64,000 nt of DNA, taken from contig NZ_LT608328.1 of NCBI RefSeq assembly GCF_900095795.1, positions 248,001 to 312,000 of the forward strand, read 5' to 3'. The notes below the pieces were generated by a model. It saw nothing but the letters and a program-made list of their open reading frames with translations. It searched no databases and had not been told where the DNA came from. Numbering within the stretch: position 1 is the first letter of the stretch; every line of letters starts with the position of its first letter. A program made the position numbers and the translations under genes. Of this stretch, positions 6,241 to 17,264 are shown in pieces. Origin of the DNA: Petrimonas mucosa. Its GTDB lineage: Bacteria; Bacteroidota; Bacteroidia; Bacteroidales; Dysgonomonadaceae.

Positions 6241-7671
6241 CTATATTACTCTCCCTGAATTAATCGCCGCATAATTCTTCTCCGGATTCAACAGCTTCAA
6301 ATTAATCTCTCTCCGCTTTTTAGCTGTCAACTTCACATAGCCGGCAGTGACATCTTTCCTGGTACTATGGCCTACCATCTTTCTAACCACGATGGGGTTC
6401 ACGAGTAATTCACTGGTGAGGTGGGTGATATAGCTGTTCCTGGTATAGGAGGTCGATAGATCTGGATCCAGCCCCAGCTCATTCGCTATCTGTTTGAGTG
6501 ATGTGTTGATCTGGTCTAAACTGAGCCTCATCGCGTTGATGATTTTTCGCTCATTACTGTCTGTAGGTTCAATGCCATTCAGGAAGGGGAAAATGTATCC
6601 ATCCTGTTCTTTGTTCCCCTGCCGGTTTATAATCTCGATCATTGGGGGAAGGATCGGCACGTAGATGAATGTTGGTTTCGCTGTCTTTCTCAGTGTCTTC
6701 TTTCGTTGAAAGACGATTTCATCGTTCGACACATCGATGTTCTCATACCGCAATCGGCAGAGGTCCCCGAAATTCAATCCGTTGCAGTAGAACATGAAAA
6801 CGAATATGTCACGCGCGGTGGCTAGCGTAATATTTTCTGTCTGGTAATCTTCAATCTTCCATATTTGTTCGATCGATAACGCGATCTCTCTTCTGCCTCC
6901 CTCCGGAATGGCATATTTTCCCCTTGACACACCAAATGGGTACTTCTCTGCATCGATATATGGTTTATCGCCCCTGTTATTGTTAATGATTGCTCTCAAT
7001 GTCCTCATGTAAATTCCCATTGTGGCAGGAGTAATTTCAGTTTCGAACCAGAATTTCTCGCACTCTTCCAGGAACTCCGGGGTTATCTCCTCAAAACGGA
7101 TTGTTTGAGCAATATCAAGGACCTCTTTCCCGATGGTTATATGCCGCTTCTCTTTACAAAGCGCGATGAAAGCATTTTTATCAACACGATTTCTGAGTTG
7201 CCTGAAATACTTGTACCGCATCAACGCTTTGATGGTAGCCTTGTATACCCCTGCACTCCCAATTCTGTACTCACTTTCTAAAAGAGCTATTTTTTGATCA
7301 AATGCTTCATTCAATCCTATTGAATCTGGTGAATTGTTGATTAGTTTATCCAAAGCGTCAAATGAAAAACTATTCTTTTCAGCAAGGCCATCGATTGCCG
7401 GTATTAGGGTTAATCGTAAATAGCGATCAAGGGTTTGTTTGCAATCACTGTGCTTTCTTAAATCCCTGTTTACAAAATCATCCCAGTCATCACTTGAGAA
7501 TTCAAATCCGGTGAAAATGTGCTTTAACTTCCGGTTAAAGGTGATTCTCCAGAATACCGGCGCAACTTCATCACTCGTTTTCCGATATTTCCTCGTCAAT
7601 TGTACCGAAATATTTCTGTTTTTGTACTTATAAACAGATTTTTTGTTGGTTGTAAGTCCGCTATTTTTCAT
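6241..7671 (-). CDS. Tyrosine recombinase (island integrase)
   Basis: About 476 residues from the ATG at 7671; an upstream in-frame TTG at 7701 is less likely. The layout is typical of Bacteroidetes phage/ICE integrases: an N-terminal arm-binding region, a SAM-like core-binding domain (about 130-240) and a C-terminal catalytic domain. The catalytic segment shows NGLNFGDLCRLRYENI where the first arginine is expected (asparagine seen), a beta-hairpin lysine (QRKKTLRK), TSYTRNSYITHL with the second arginine, MVGHSTRKDVTAGYVKL with the histidine and the nucleophilic tyrosine. The gene sits about 160 bp from a tRNA-Lys fragment, so it very probably integrated the island there. An 11-bp tandem repeat overlaps its leader (7691-7712). 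Confidence 0.9.
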   Translation of the reverse strand: MKNSGLTTNKKSVYKYKNRNISVQLTRKYRKTSDEVAPVFWRITFNRKLKHIFTGFEFSSDDWDDFVNRDLRKHSDCKQTLDRYLRLTLIPAIDGLAEKNSFSFDALDKLINNSPDSIGLNEAFDQKIALLESEYRIGSAGVYKATIKALMRYKYFRQLRNRVDKNAFIALCKEKRHITIGKEVLDIAQTIRFEEITPEFLEECEKFWFETEITPATMGIYMRTLRAIINNNRGDKPYIDAEKYPFGVSRGKYAIPEGGRREIALSIEQIWKIEDYQTENITLATARDIFVFMFYCNGLNFGDLCRLRYENIDVSNDEIVFQRKKTLRKTAKPTFIYVPILPPMIEIINRQGNKEQDGYIFPFLNGIEPTDSNERKIINAMRLSLDQINTSLKQIANELGLDPDLSTSYTRNSYITHLTSELLVNPIVVRKMVGHSTRKDVTAGYVKLTAKKRREINLKLLNPEKNYAAINSGRVI

Positions 7672-7690
7672 ACTTTTATCTATTGGAAGT

Positions 7691-7712
7691 TGGGTAAACA
7701 ATGGGTAAACAA
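7691..7712. repeat. Tandem 11-bp repeat upstream of the integrase
   Basis: TGGGTAAACAA occurs twice back to back, at 7691-7701 and 7702-7712, about 20 bp before the integrase ATG. Such short iterons beside an integrase gene often bind the integrase arm domain or an excision factor. That role is inferred. Confidence 0.5.
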
Positions 7713-7833
7713 ATGTATGAAAACATCTATATATATATCGAATTATCAGGTATATTTAACATTGTTAATTAGCTTAAAACGCAATAATACAGCAATATAT
7801 GAATATATCAGATGTTATATATAATATGCTAAA

Positions 7834-7880
7834 ATTGACTCTTAATCAATGGGTCGAGGGTTCGAGCCCCTCCGGGGTCA
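7834..7880 (+). other. 3' fragment of tRNA-Lys(CTT): island attachment scar
   Basis: The anticodon arm ATTGA-CTCTTAA-TCAAT (7834-7850), variable loop GGGTC, T arm GAGGG-TTCGAGC-CCCTC (7856-7872) and acceptor 3' strand CGGGGTC plus A (7873-7880) are complete. The loop gives anticodon CTT (Lys). The matching 5' acceptor strand, GACCCCG, and the D arm are absent upstream, where the DNA is AT-rich island sequence. This is the expected product of integration into a tRNA-Lys gene. The intact tRNA should lie at the other end of the island, left of this window. Confidence 0.85.
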
Positions 7881-7887
7881 CAAGATG

Positions 7888-7926
7888 AAGCGCTTGAATA
7901 TCAAATATTTGAGCGCTTTTCTTTTT
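7888..7926 (+). terminator. Rho-independent terminator of the tRNA-Lys gene
   Basis: The arms 7888-7901 and 7905-7918 form a 14-bp stem, AAGCGCTTGAATAT against ATATTTGAGCGCTT, with two wobble pairs and a 3-nt loop. TTTTCTTTTTT follows. It starts 8 bp after the tRNA-Lys fragment and marks the original chromosomal side of the junction. Confidence 0.85.
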
Positions 7927-7971
7927 TACATTTCGCCAAGTTATCGTTCATAATTTGAAATTGGTTGATTC

Positions 7972-8463
7972 ATGAAAGAGTTTGCCGCCATCGATTTTGA
8001 AACAGCCAACTCCCATCGGTCGAGTGTCTGTAGCGTAGGTGTGGCTATTGTACGCAACGGAGTGATTACTGACAGGTTTTACAGCCTGATCCGTCCCGAA
8101 CCGGAGTATTATTACTATCTGAACACTCAGATACATGGCATAACATACAGCGATACCATGAATGCACCGTTATTTCCACAGGTTTGGCGTCAGATTGAAC
8201 CTCTTATTGAAGGGTTGCCACTAGTGGCCCATAACAAGGCGTTCGACGAAAGCTGTCTGAAGGCCTGCTTCCGGACCTACCAGATGGATTATCCCGGTTA
8301 CGAGTTCCATTGTACCCTGCGGGGTGCAAGATCACAACTGAAGGGGTTACCCGATTACCGGCTCGAGACCGTTTCGGCACATTGCGGGTTCTCGCTAAGG
8401 GACCACCACCACGCCTTGGCCGATGCTGAAGCCTGTGCATGGATTGCTATACAGATCTTTTAG
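7972..8463 (+). CDS. DnaQ-like 3'-5' exonuclease (DEDDh)
   Basis: 163 residues forming a single exonuclease domain. Motif ExoI is FAAIDFETAN (Asp and Glu near residues 8-10), ExoII is LVAHNKAFDESCL, and ExoIII is HHHALADAEAC with the DEDDh histidine and the last aspartate. Such stand-alone domains resemble the proofreading epsilon subunit of DNA polymerase III or RNase T-like enzymes and remove nucleotides from 3' ends. It follows the tRNA-Lys terminator by 45 bp with its own start. No partner gene is near, so its precise substrate is unknown. Confidence 0.88.
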   Translation: MKEFAAIDFETANSHRSSVCSVGVAIVRNGVITDRFYSLIRPEPEYYYYLNTQIHGITYSDTMNAPLFPQVWRQIEPLIEGLPLVAHNKAFDESCLKACFRTYQMDYPGYEFHCTLRGARSQLKGLPDYRLETVSAHCGFSLRDHHHALADAEACAWIAIQIF

Positions 8464-8528
8464 TAAAATAGAGATTGCATCCACCCCCCTTTTGTTTTTC
8501 ACTGGATGGCTGATAGATACTACCCGTT

Positions 8529-8701
8529 TCAGGAGGATAAACGCTCAACAGTGAATCTCAACACAGTCCGCAGTTTATCTGGCGACACCTTTCTGACATC
8601 TCCGAGATAGATCTCCCTATGTGTTTTGGATTTACGGATCAAATTCGCCTGACCGGCAAACGACTCCATCATATCAAAACTCTCCGGTTCATTCTCATAA
8701 C
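8529..8701 (-). pseudogene. C-terminal fragment of an unidentified gene cut by an IS5-family element
   Basis: The reverse strand from the insertion point at 8701 stays open for about 57 codons to a TGA at 8531-8529. The reading includes YENEPESFDMMESFAGQANL, then IYLGDVRKVSPDKLRTVLRF and VERLSS. It has normal protein-like composition, but I do not recognise the family. No in-frame continuation is found on the far side of the insertion near 11474, so the 5' part was probably lost or has decayed. Confidence 0.45.
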
Positions 8702-8724
8702 TAGTCGTTCCTTATAAATTCGAA

Positions 8725-11380
<2,656 letters not shown>

Positions 11381-11473
11381 ACCTAAAGATACAAAATATT
11401 GCAAAAAAACACAACTGTTTATGAGATTATTTTACTGAATATCTGATAAATATACGCTTTTAAGGAGCGACTA

Positions 11474-12023
11474 TTTAACAAACATTAATCCTCAATAAAA
11501 ACAAAACCTGTGATGAGAGTTTAGCTAATCAAAACCGAAATTTCGTTATCAAATACTGACAATGTGTAAGAAAAGGTTTGCAAAATTATGTTTTGAGGGA
11601 TAAGAGGCGAAATTTGAGGATACTACAAATATACTACATCAGCCGTACCAGGTCCGATATTTAACTATTTATCTGTCTCACTGATACTTAACAAGTGTAG
11701 AATTTTTACACAATTATTGATCGAGATCAATCAGCATGTGGATTTAATGAGGAGTACCGTATGCCTGCTTGATAGTAACAGCGTGAGGAAAAGCAAAGAG
11801 CTCTCCGGTTGAATCCGGTTCTATCCAATCAAAAAACGAGCGTATGTTCTGATATTTTGACAATGCATCAATAGTTAAATTTACATTTTTATATTGTTTT
11901 TACCTGTACAGAATTATCTTTGCACTATAAAGAGCACAGCTGATTACTTTTTGATTATTATCGAGCGATTAAATATGTCATTTTAACAGGAGAGACATAT
12001 CGCCGGTTTTTTACCCGACCGCA
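11474..12023 (+). promoter_or_regulatory. Intergenic region with a promoter for the ECF sigma gene
   Basis: No gene is seen in these 550 bp. A Bacteroidetes-type -7 element TATCTTTG lies at 11915-11922 (consensus TAnnTTTG) with TTG at 11894-11896 near the -33 position. It would give a leader of about 95 nt before the ATG at 12024. The first 400 bp are AT-rich and show no further signal that I can support. Confidence 0.5.
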
Positions 12024-12605
12024 ATGAGACAGAAGGTGATTAATAAGAAATCAATGCTTTCAGACAGACACCTGTTTGAGCGTATAAGCGAGGGGGAAGA
12101 GCAAGCTTTTCATCTTTTCTTCAGGAGATACCACCAACGCATGGTTACATTTACAGGGAAGGTGGTGAAGTTGCCCCATGTTGCAGAAGAGATTGTACAG
12201 GAGGTATTTATCCGCATATGGGAAAATAGGGGAACATTGGCGGATATCAGAAATCCCGAAGATTATCTTTTCATCCTGATACGCAATCATGCCCTTAATC
12301 ACTTACGCGCCGCAGCAATTGAAGAGCGCCGCAGGGAACAACTCTGGGAAGCATTGGAACAACAGGCTGCCGACATGACAAGTGCACTGGAAATCAAAGA
12401 GGCTGAAGCTTTCTTTGCAAAGATTCTGGCAAAACTCACCCCTCAACAGCAGCTGATTTTCAGGATGAACAGGGAAGAGGGGTTATCGCACCTGCAAATT
12501 GCAGAAAAATTAAACCTCTCCAGACATACAGTCAAAAAACATGTCGCCAACTCCATGAAAATATTCAAAGCTAACCTGAAATATTTCGGCCAGCTCTTCC
12601 TTTGA
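12024..12605 (+). CDS. ECF RNA polymerase sigma factor (Bacteroidetes family)
   Basis: 193 residues. Region 2 spans about 20-90 (AFHLFFRRYHQRMVTFTGKV, EEIVQEVFIRIWENR) and region 4 about 125-185 (LTPQQQLIFRMNREEGLSHL, IAEKLNLSRHTVKKHVANSM), joined by a short charged linker; region 3 is missing, as in all ECF factors. It directs RNA polymerase to the target uptake operon when released from its anti-sigma factor. The next gene is a FecR-type anti-sigma factor, followed by a SusC with the STN signalling domain, so this is a complete FecI/FecR/FecA-like surface signalling unit. A later in-frame ATG (12054) is an alternative start. Confidence 0.93.
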   Translation: MRQKVINKKSMLSDRHLFERISEGEEQAFHLFFRRYHQRMVTFTGKVVKLPHVAEEIVQEVFIRIWENRGTLADIRNPEDYLFILIRNHALNHLRAAAIEERRREQLWEALEQQAADMTSALEIKEAEAFFAKILAKLTPQQQLIFRMNREEGLSHLQIAEKLNLSRHTVKKHVANSMKIFKANLKYFGQLFL

Positions 12606-12700
12606 GATTCAAGATGCAGCTGAAGATGAAAAAAAAAACAGCTGACGAATACTCCCTCCCGCCCATTTCAGTGTCTTTAATATAAAAAGCATCCAACAAC

Positions 12701-13627
12701 ATGGCCGATTCGAGAAAAGCGATCGACAATCTTTTCAAAAAATACCTCGACAACAACTGTAGCAGACAGGAGTTCGACGAACTGTTGGACCTGGTGGATG
12801 AAGGCAGAAATGACGACAGATTAAAGGAGTTGTTGGAGCAGGAGTGGAATAGAGGTGCCTCTCGATCCTTCCGGCAATTGTCTAATCGGTGGCTACGGGT
12901 AGTTGCGGCCGTCCTGCTGTTGCTGACCGTTTCACTCTTTATCCGGAAAGAGGGCAACGAGACCGTCCGATCTTTGGTTCACCGGGCAGAGTATAGCCGA
13001 GTTTCAGGTATCACCCGGGTAAAACTGCCCGATGGAAGCACAGTCATGCTTCGTGGGGGGAGCCGGCTCAATCTCGACAGCTCCTTTGCGGTGAAAAGCC
13101 GTGAAGTGACACTGCTGGGCGAAGCCTTTTTTGATGTCGTCGCCGATCCGGAGAAACCATTTATCATCCATACCGGAAAGGTGAAAACCACGGTATTGGG
13201 TACCGCCTTTACCATCAAGGCAAATCCCTCCGACCCGGTAATTACCGTCACCGTGACCCGCGGAAAGGTGAAGGTGGAAGATGAGAGGAGCCTGCTGGCC
13301 ACTCTTGAGGCAGACCGGGAGCTGGTCTACCATACCACTTCAAACCAGGTGACTGAAAAAGAGGCAGACAACAACAGGGAGACGGAATGGAAACCAGGCA
13401 AACTGGTCTACCGGAACAGCACCTTCGAAGAGATCGTACAGGAGATCTCACTCATCTACGAGGTTCAGGTACTGTTTGAGGAGGAGAGACTGAAACATCG
13501 CCAGATCACCGCAACGCTCGATCTCCAGGATTCCCTGGAGAGCATCCTGGAGATGTTGTGTGTAGCTCAAGGAGCCAATTTTGTAAAGGATGGCGAGAGA
13601 TACCTGATAAAGTCACAGGAAGAGTAA
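12701..13627 (+). CDS. FecR-family anti-sigma factor
   Basis: 308 residues. A cytoplasmic N-terminal segment of about 65 residues that would hold the sigma factor is followed by a single membrane helix (about 68-86, WLRVVAAVLLLLTVSLFI). The periplasmic FecR domain (about 105-205) contains RVKLPDGSTVMLRGGSRL, a hallmark of the family. A C-terminal DUF4974/STN-contacting part (about 235-305) contains FEEIVQEISLIYEVQVLF. It passes the signal from the STN domain of the outer-membrane SusC-like protein to the ECF sigma factor. It is 95 bp downstream of the sigma gene and 8 bp upstream of the SusC gene. Confidence 0.93.
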   Translation: MADSRKAIDNLFKKYLDNNCSRQEFDELLDLVDEGRNDDRLKELLEQEWNRGASRSFRQLSNRWLRVVAAVLLLLTVSLFIRKEGNETVRSLVHRAEYSRVSGITRVKLPDGSTVMLRGGSRLNLDSSFAVKSREVTLLGEAFFDVVADPEKPFIIHTGKVKTTVLGTAFTIKANPSDPVITVTVTRGKVKVEDERSLLATLEADRELVYHTTSNQVTEKEADNNRETEWKPGKLVYRNSTFEEIVQEISLIYEVQVLFEEERLKHRQITATLDLQDSLESILEMLCVAQGANFVKDGERYLIKSQEE

Positions 13628-13635
13628 CCCAATGA

Positions 13636-16600
13636 ATGAAAATGAAGAATCGTATGAAAAAAAATTATCCCCACGAACGAGCGGTAGCACGTCGATCACT
13701 CTTTAAAAGAGGGGGTTGGCTTATCTCTGCACTAATATTATGCATCGCCGCCCATGGACAATCCGAAGCGGACATCCACACCAGGACTGTCACGCTGGGG
13801 TTCACGCAGGAGAGGCTCTTTGATGCGTTACTGTTACTTGAACAGCGCTCAGGTTTTCAACTGGTTTTTCCAAGCGAACCGGTGAATGCGGCCCATCTGA
13901 TCGATCTGCCCGAGGAGGAGCGGACCGTGGCTGTCACGTTGCAGCTGATTCTCCGGGAGACTGGTCTCGGATTCCGGCAAAGTGGAAAGACAATTGTTCT
14001 CTACCCGGAAAACAGACAAAACAATCTCCCGGTTAATCAGACAAAAGTAACCGTCAGGGGTACCGTAACCGATGAGAAGGGTGAACCGCTGCCCGGTGCG
14101 GTAGTCATGCCTAAAGAGGAGTCCGGAATCAACGGCACTGTCACCGATCTGGACGGGAAATTCATCCTGTCCGATCTTCCGGCAGACGGAATTCTACTCA
14201 TCTCTTTCGTGGGCTATGAAACCCAGGAGGTTGCCATCAACGGTGCCACAGCACCCTTGTATATATTGCTGCGCCCGGGGGTACAGCTCCTGGAAGAGGT
14301 GGTGGTGACAGGTTATCAGTCCATTGCACGGGGAAAGGTGACCGGAGCTGTCTCGACAGTAGATGCCGACGCGTTACAGGAGCGTTATACCACCAACATC
14401 ATCTCCAACCTGGAAGGACGTGTGGCCGGTCTGGTGACCGACGGGGAGAAGATCACCATCCGAGGTGCAGGAAGTCTTTATGCCGGAAACAACCCGCTGG
14501 TCGTAGTGGATGGACTGCCTATCGAGGGCTCGTGGCAAGACCTGAACCCATACGACATTGAGAGTGTGACCGTCCTCAAGGATGCGGCGGCAACCGCCAT
14601 GTATGGATCGCGGGCTTCTGCCGGCATCATTGTGATCAACACCAAAAAACCGCGCCAGACAGATCGTGTCAGCGTTGATGTACAGGCAAATTTCACCATC
14701 CATCAGAAACGGAACCTGGATTATGCCGACAACTTTTATATGACTCCAGCCCAGCAGGTGGATGCCGAGGCCGACTACTACAAGTACAGATATATTACCG
14801 AAGAGACGGCTGTAAACAACCGGGTCTCTTTCAGAGACAATACCCTCAATAAAAACCGCCCCTTCTCCCCCATACAATATGCATACTACCGGTTGGGTGA
14901 AAACCTCGTTACCGAATCCGAAGTGAACCAGTTGCTGGGAGAGCTGCGACAGAACAATTACGCCAAGGAGTATGCCGAACATCTCCTGCGCAACCAGATC
15001 GTGCAGCAATACAACGTAGCCGTCCGCAACATGACGGACAGATACCAGTCGAACCTGGTCTTCAACTACAAACATGACAATTCGGGTTACATCAACGAAA
15101 ACGACAACCGGTTTACCATCTTCTACAAGGGAGAGTACAGGATGGCCCGGTGGCTGAACCTGAGCTTCGGAGTGAACAGTATCCTGCAGAACGGCCATTA
15201 CTCCAGTTACGATGGCTGGCTCAACAAGGCCAAGGATCCTTTCTCCGAGTTTGCATACTCCAGACTGATCAACGATGATGGAAGCTATGCCGACCATAGC
15301 CGGTTCAGCAACGGACTGTTCGAAGATGATCCCGCCTTTCGCCCCTCGCACTACAATGCGCTGGAGGAGATGGGCTACGATCAGACCCGGTACGACCGGC
15401 AGAGTTCGCGCTACAACGGCGGGCTGCTCTTCTACCTCATGGAGGGATTGACGGCTCAGGCACAGTTTATCTATGAGTCGGAGCGTAGCAACAACAGCCG
15501 CTTCTCCGAAGCGGAGAGCTACCTGATGCGGATGATGCGCAATGCCTACACCCGAAGGAGTGGCGACAACTGGGAGTATATGATTCCGGAAACCGGAGGG
15601 CGACTGGTGACTGAAAACCGCAAGGGCGACTACTGGACCACCCGCGGACAGTTGAACTATTCGCGACTGATTGCTGAAAAACATGCCATCGACCTGCTTG
15701 CCGGTCTGGAGTTCAGGGAGACACGCCACAAGGGAACACGGAGCCTGCTGATGGGCTACGACGACCAGCTTCAGACACAGAACACGGCCAATCTCGACCT
15801 GGTGGAATTGCGGGCCTGGCAAACGAATCCCTACTATTACGACATGAACACCATCTCGTTTTTCAGTCTGATCGAAAATGGCATGGGGCTGATTCCCGAA
15901 GAGTGGCACCGTTTTGCTTCCGGTTACGGAAACGTGACCTATACCTACAATAAAAAATATAACCTATTCGGTTCGTTCAGAAAAGATTATGCCGATGTGT
16001 ATGGCCTCAACAGCAAGTACCGCGGGAAGCCGTTATGGTCTGCCGGAGCCAGCTGGGTCATCTCCGACGAACCGTTCATGGAGGCGACGGGCTGTGTCAA
16101 CTACCTGAAACTACGCACAAGTTACGGCATCACCGGTAACATTGTCCCGAACGTCACCAGTATCATGGTGGCCACAACCAACATTCCGGTAAATACCTGG
16201 ACCCAGCAACCGCGGGCACAGATAACCAGGCCGGCAAACCCGTTTCTCACCTGGGAGAAAACCGCAACCTCCAACCTGGGGGTAGATTTCGGACTCCTCA
16301 ATACGCGACTGCGGGGGGCGATCGACTTCTACTATAAGCGGGCCGATGATGTTTACGCACTCAAAACATTGGAGCCCACAACCGGGTTCTCCAATATGTG
16401 GATGAACATGGCCAGTTTATACAACAAGGGAGTGGAGCTGGATCTTACTTACGACTGGTTTTCGAGTGGGGGCGACCGTAACCGGCTCACCTGGAGCACC
16501 AACCTGACCATGGCATACAACCACAATGAGATCACATACATCGAATCGCTGGCCAAAACGGCCGGAGATCTGGCAGGTGACTACCGCTACAGGGAAGGAT

Positions 16601-17241
16601 CTCCCATCAGTGCCATGTGGTCCTACCGGTTTGGCGGATTGACCGATGAGGGGCAAAGGACATTTCTCGACCAGGATGGTACCCAACTGACCGGAAATCA
16701 GATTAGTGGAAGGGACGTTGACGCCGTGATCTTTTCGGGACAAAGAGATCCCAAGATCACAATGGGTATGATCAACACCTTCAGGTATAAGGGATTCAGC
16801 CTTTCGGCAATGGCTGTCTACTACGGCAAAAACCATATGCGCAGCCTCCAGGAGGGAACACTCAGCAGTCCTGCCGGTGCCTATAACCCTGAACCGATGC
16901 GCTCCTACCTGCTGGACGCATGGAGACCTGACCATACCGATACGACTGTGCCCGGAATCTTCCAGTACGACAGATCATCCACCACGGACGGAGCAGGGGC
17001 ATACAACTTCCTGGATATCTACGTCCAGCCGGCCGATTTCATCAAGATACGCAACATCGTACTCGGGTATGACCTGCCAGCTGCATGGAAGGTAAAAGGA
17101 GGCCTCCAGAACGCAACCCTGCGTTTCCAGATAGACAACCTACCACCTCTCTGGAAAAAGAACCGGATAGGGGTGGATCCCGAAACCGGGGGAATCTCCC
17201 GTCCCGCCTCTTTCATTCTGGGGCTGACACTCAACTTCTAA
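13636..17241 (+). CDS. SusC/RagA-type TonB-dependent outer-membrane transporter with STN domain
   Basis: 1201 residues. A signal sequence lies in the first 42 residues (GGWLISALILCIAAHGQ). The STN signalling domain follows (about 50-130), then a carboxypeptidase-regulatory-like beta domain (about 138-220, VRGTVTDEKGEPLPGAVV), the TonB box/plug region (LLEEVVVTGYQ, then IRGAGSLYAGNNPLVVVDG and SVTVLKDAAATAMYGSRASA) and a 22-strand barrel ending in SFILGLTLNF. With SusD it binds and imports a large substrate, glycan or peptide, using TonB energy. The STN domain signals to the FecR/ECF pair just upstream. The next gene (SusD) is 23 bp away. The substrate is not indicated by neighbouring enzymes. 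Confidence 0.95.
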   Translation: MKMKNRMKKNYPHERAVARRSLFKRGGWLISALILCIAAHGQSEADIHTRTVTLGFTQERLFDALLLLEQRSGFQLVFPSEPVNAAHLIDLPEEERTVAVTLQLILRETGLGFRQSGKTIVLYPENRQNNLPVNQTKVTVRGTVTDEKGEPLPGAVVMPKEESGINGTVTDLDGKFILSDLPADGILLISFVGYETQEVAINGATAPLYILLRPGVQLLEEVVVTGYQSIARGKVTGAVSTVDADALQERYTTNIISNLEGRVAGLVTDGEKITIRGAGSLYAGNNPLVVVDGLPIEGSWQDLNPYDIESVTVLKDAAATAMYGSRASAGIIVINTKKPRQTDRVSVDVQANFTIHQKRNLDYADNFYMTPAQQVDAEADYYKYRYITEETAVNNRVSFRDNTLNKNRPFSPIQYAYYRLGENLVTESEVNQLLGELRQNNYAKEYAEHLLRNQIVQQYNVAVRNMTDRYQSNLVFNYKHDNSGYINENDNRFTIFYKGEYRMARWLNLSFGVNSILQNGHYSSYDGWLNKAKDPFSEFAYSRLINDDGSYADHSRFSNGLFEDDPAFRPSHYNALEEMGYDQTRYDRQSSRYNGGLLFYLMEGLTAQAQFIYESERSNNSRFSEAESYLMRMMRNAYTRRSGDNWEYMIPETGGRLVTENRKGDYWTTRGQLNYSRLIAEKHAIDLLAGLEFRETRHKGTRSLLMGYDDQLQTQNTANLDLVELRAWQTNPYYYDMNTISFFSLIENGMGLIPEEWHRFASGYGNVTYTYNKKYNLFGSFRKDYADVYGLNSKYRGKPLWSAGASWVISDEPFMEATGCVNYLKLRTSYGITGNIVPNVTSIMVATTNIPVNTWTQQPRAQITRPANPFLTWEKTATSNLGVDFGLLNTRLRGAIDFYYKRADDVYALKTLEPTTGFSNMWMNMASLYNKGVELDLTYDWFSSGGDRNRLTWSTNLTMAYNHNEITYIESLAKTAGDLAGDYRYREGSPISAMWSYRFGGLTDEGQRTFLDQDGTQLTGNQISGRDVDAVIFSGQRDPKITMGMINTFRYKGFSLSAMAVYYGKNHMRSLQEGTLSSPAGAYNPEPMRSYLLDAWRPDHTDTTVPGIFQYDRSSTTDGAGAYNFLDIYVQPADFIKIRNIVLGYDLPAAWKVKGGLQNATLRFQIDNLPPLWKKNRIGVDPETGGISRPASFILGLTLNF

Positions 17242-17264
17242 CTTGAACCATTAACATTGCTGGT

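Noticed and set aside
7834-7880. Intact tRNA-Lys gene
   Set aside because: The 5' acceptor strand and the D arm are missing from the preceding AT-rich DNA, so only a 3' fragment is present.
14374-15909. A 511-codon open frame on the minus strand inside the SusC gene
   Set aside because: It lies entirely opposite a well-supported TonB-dependent transporter, has no recognisable domain and arises from GC-biased codon use. The same applies to the long antisense frames opposite the DUF6266 gene, the PBP1C gene and the A2M gene.
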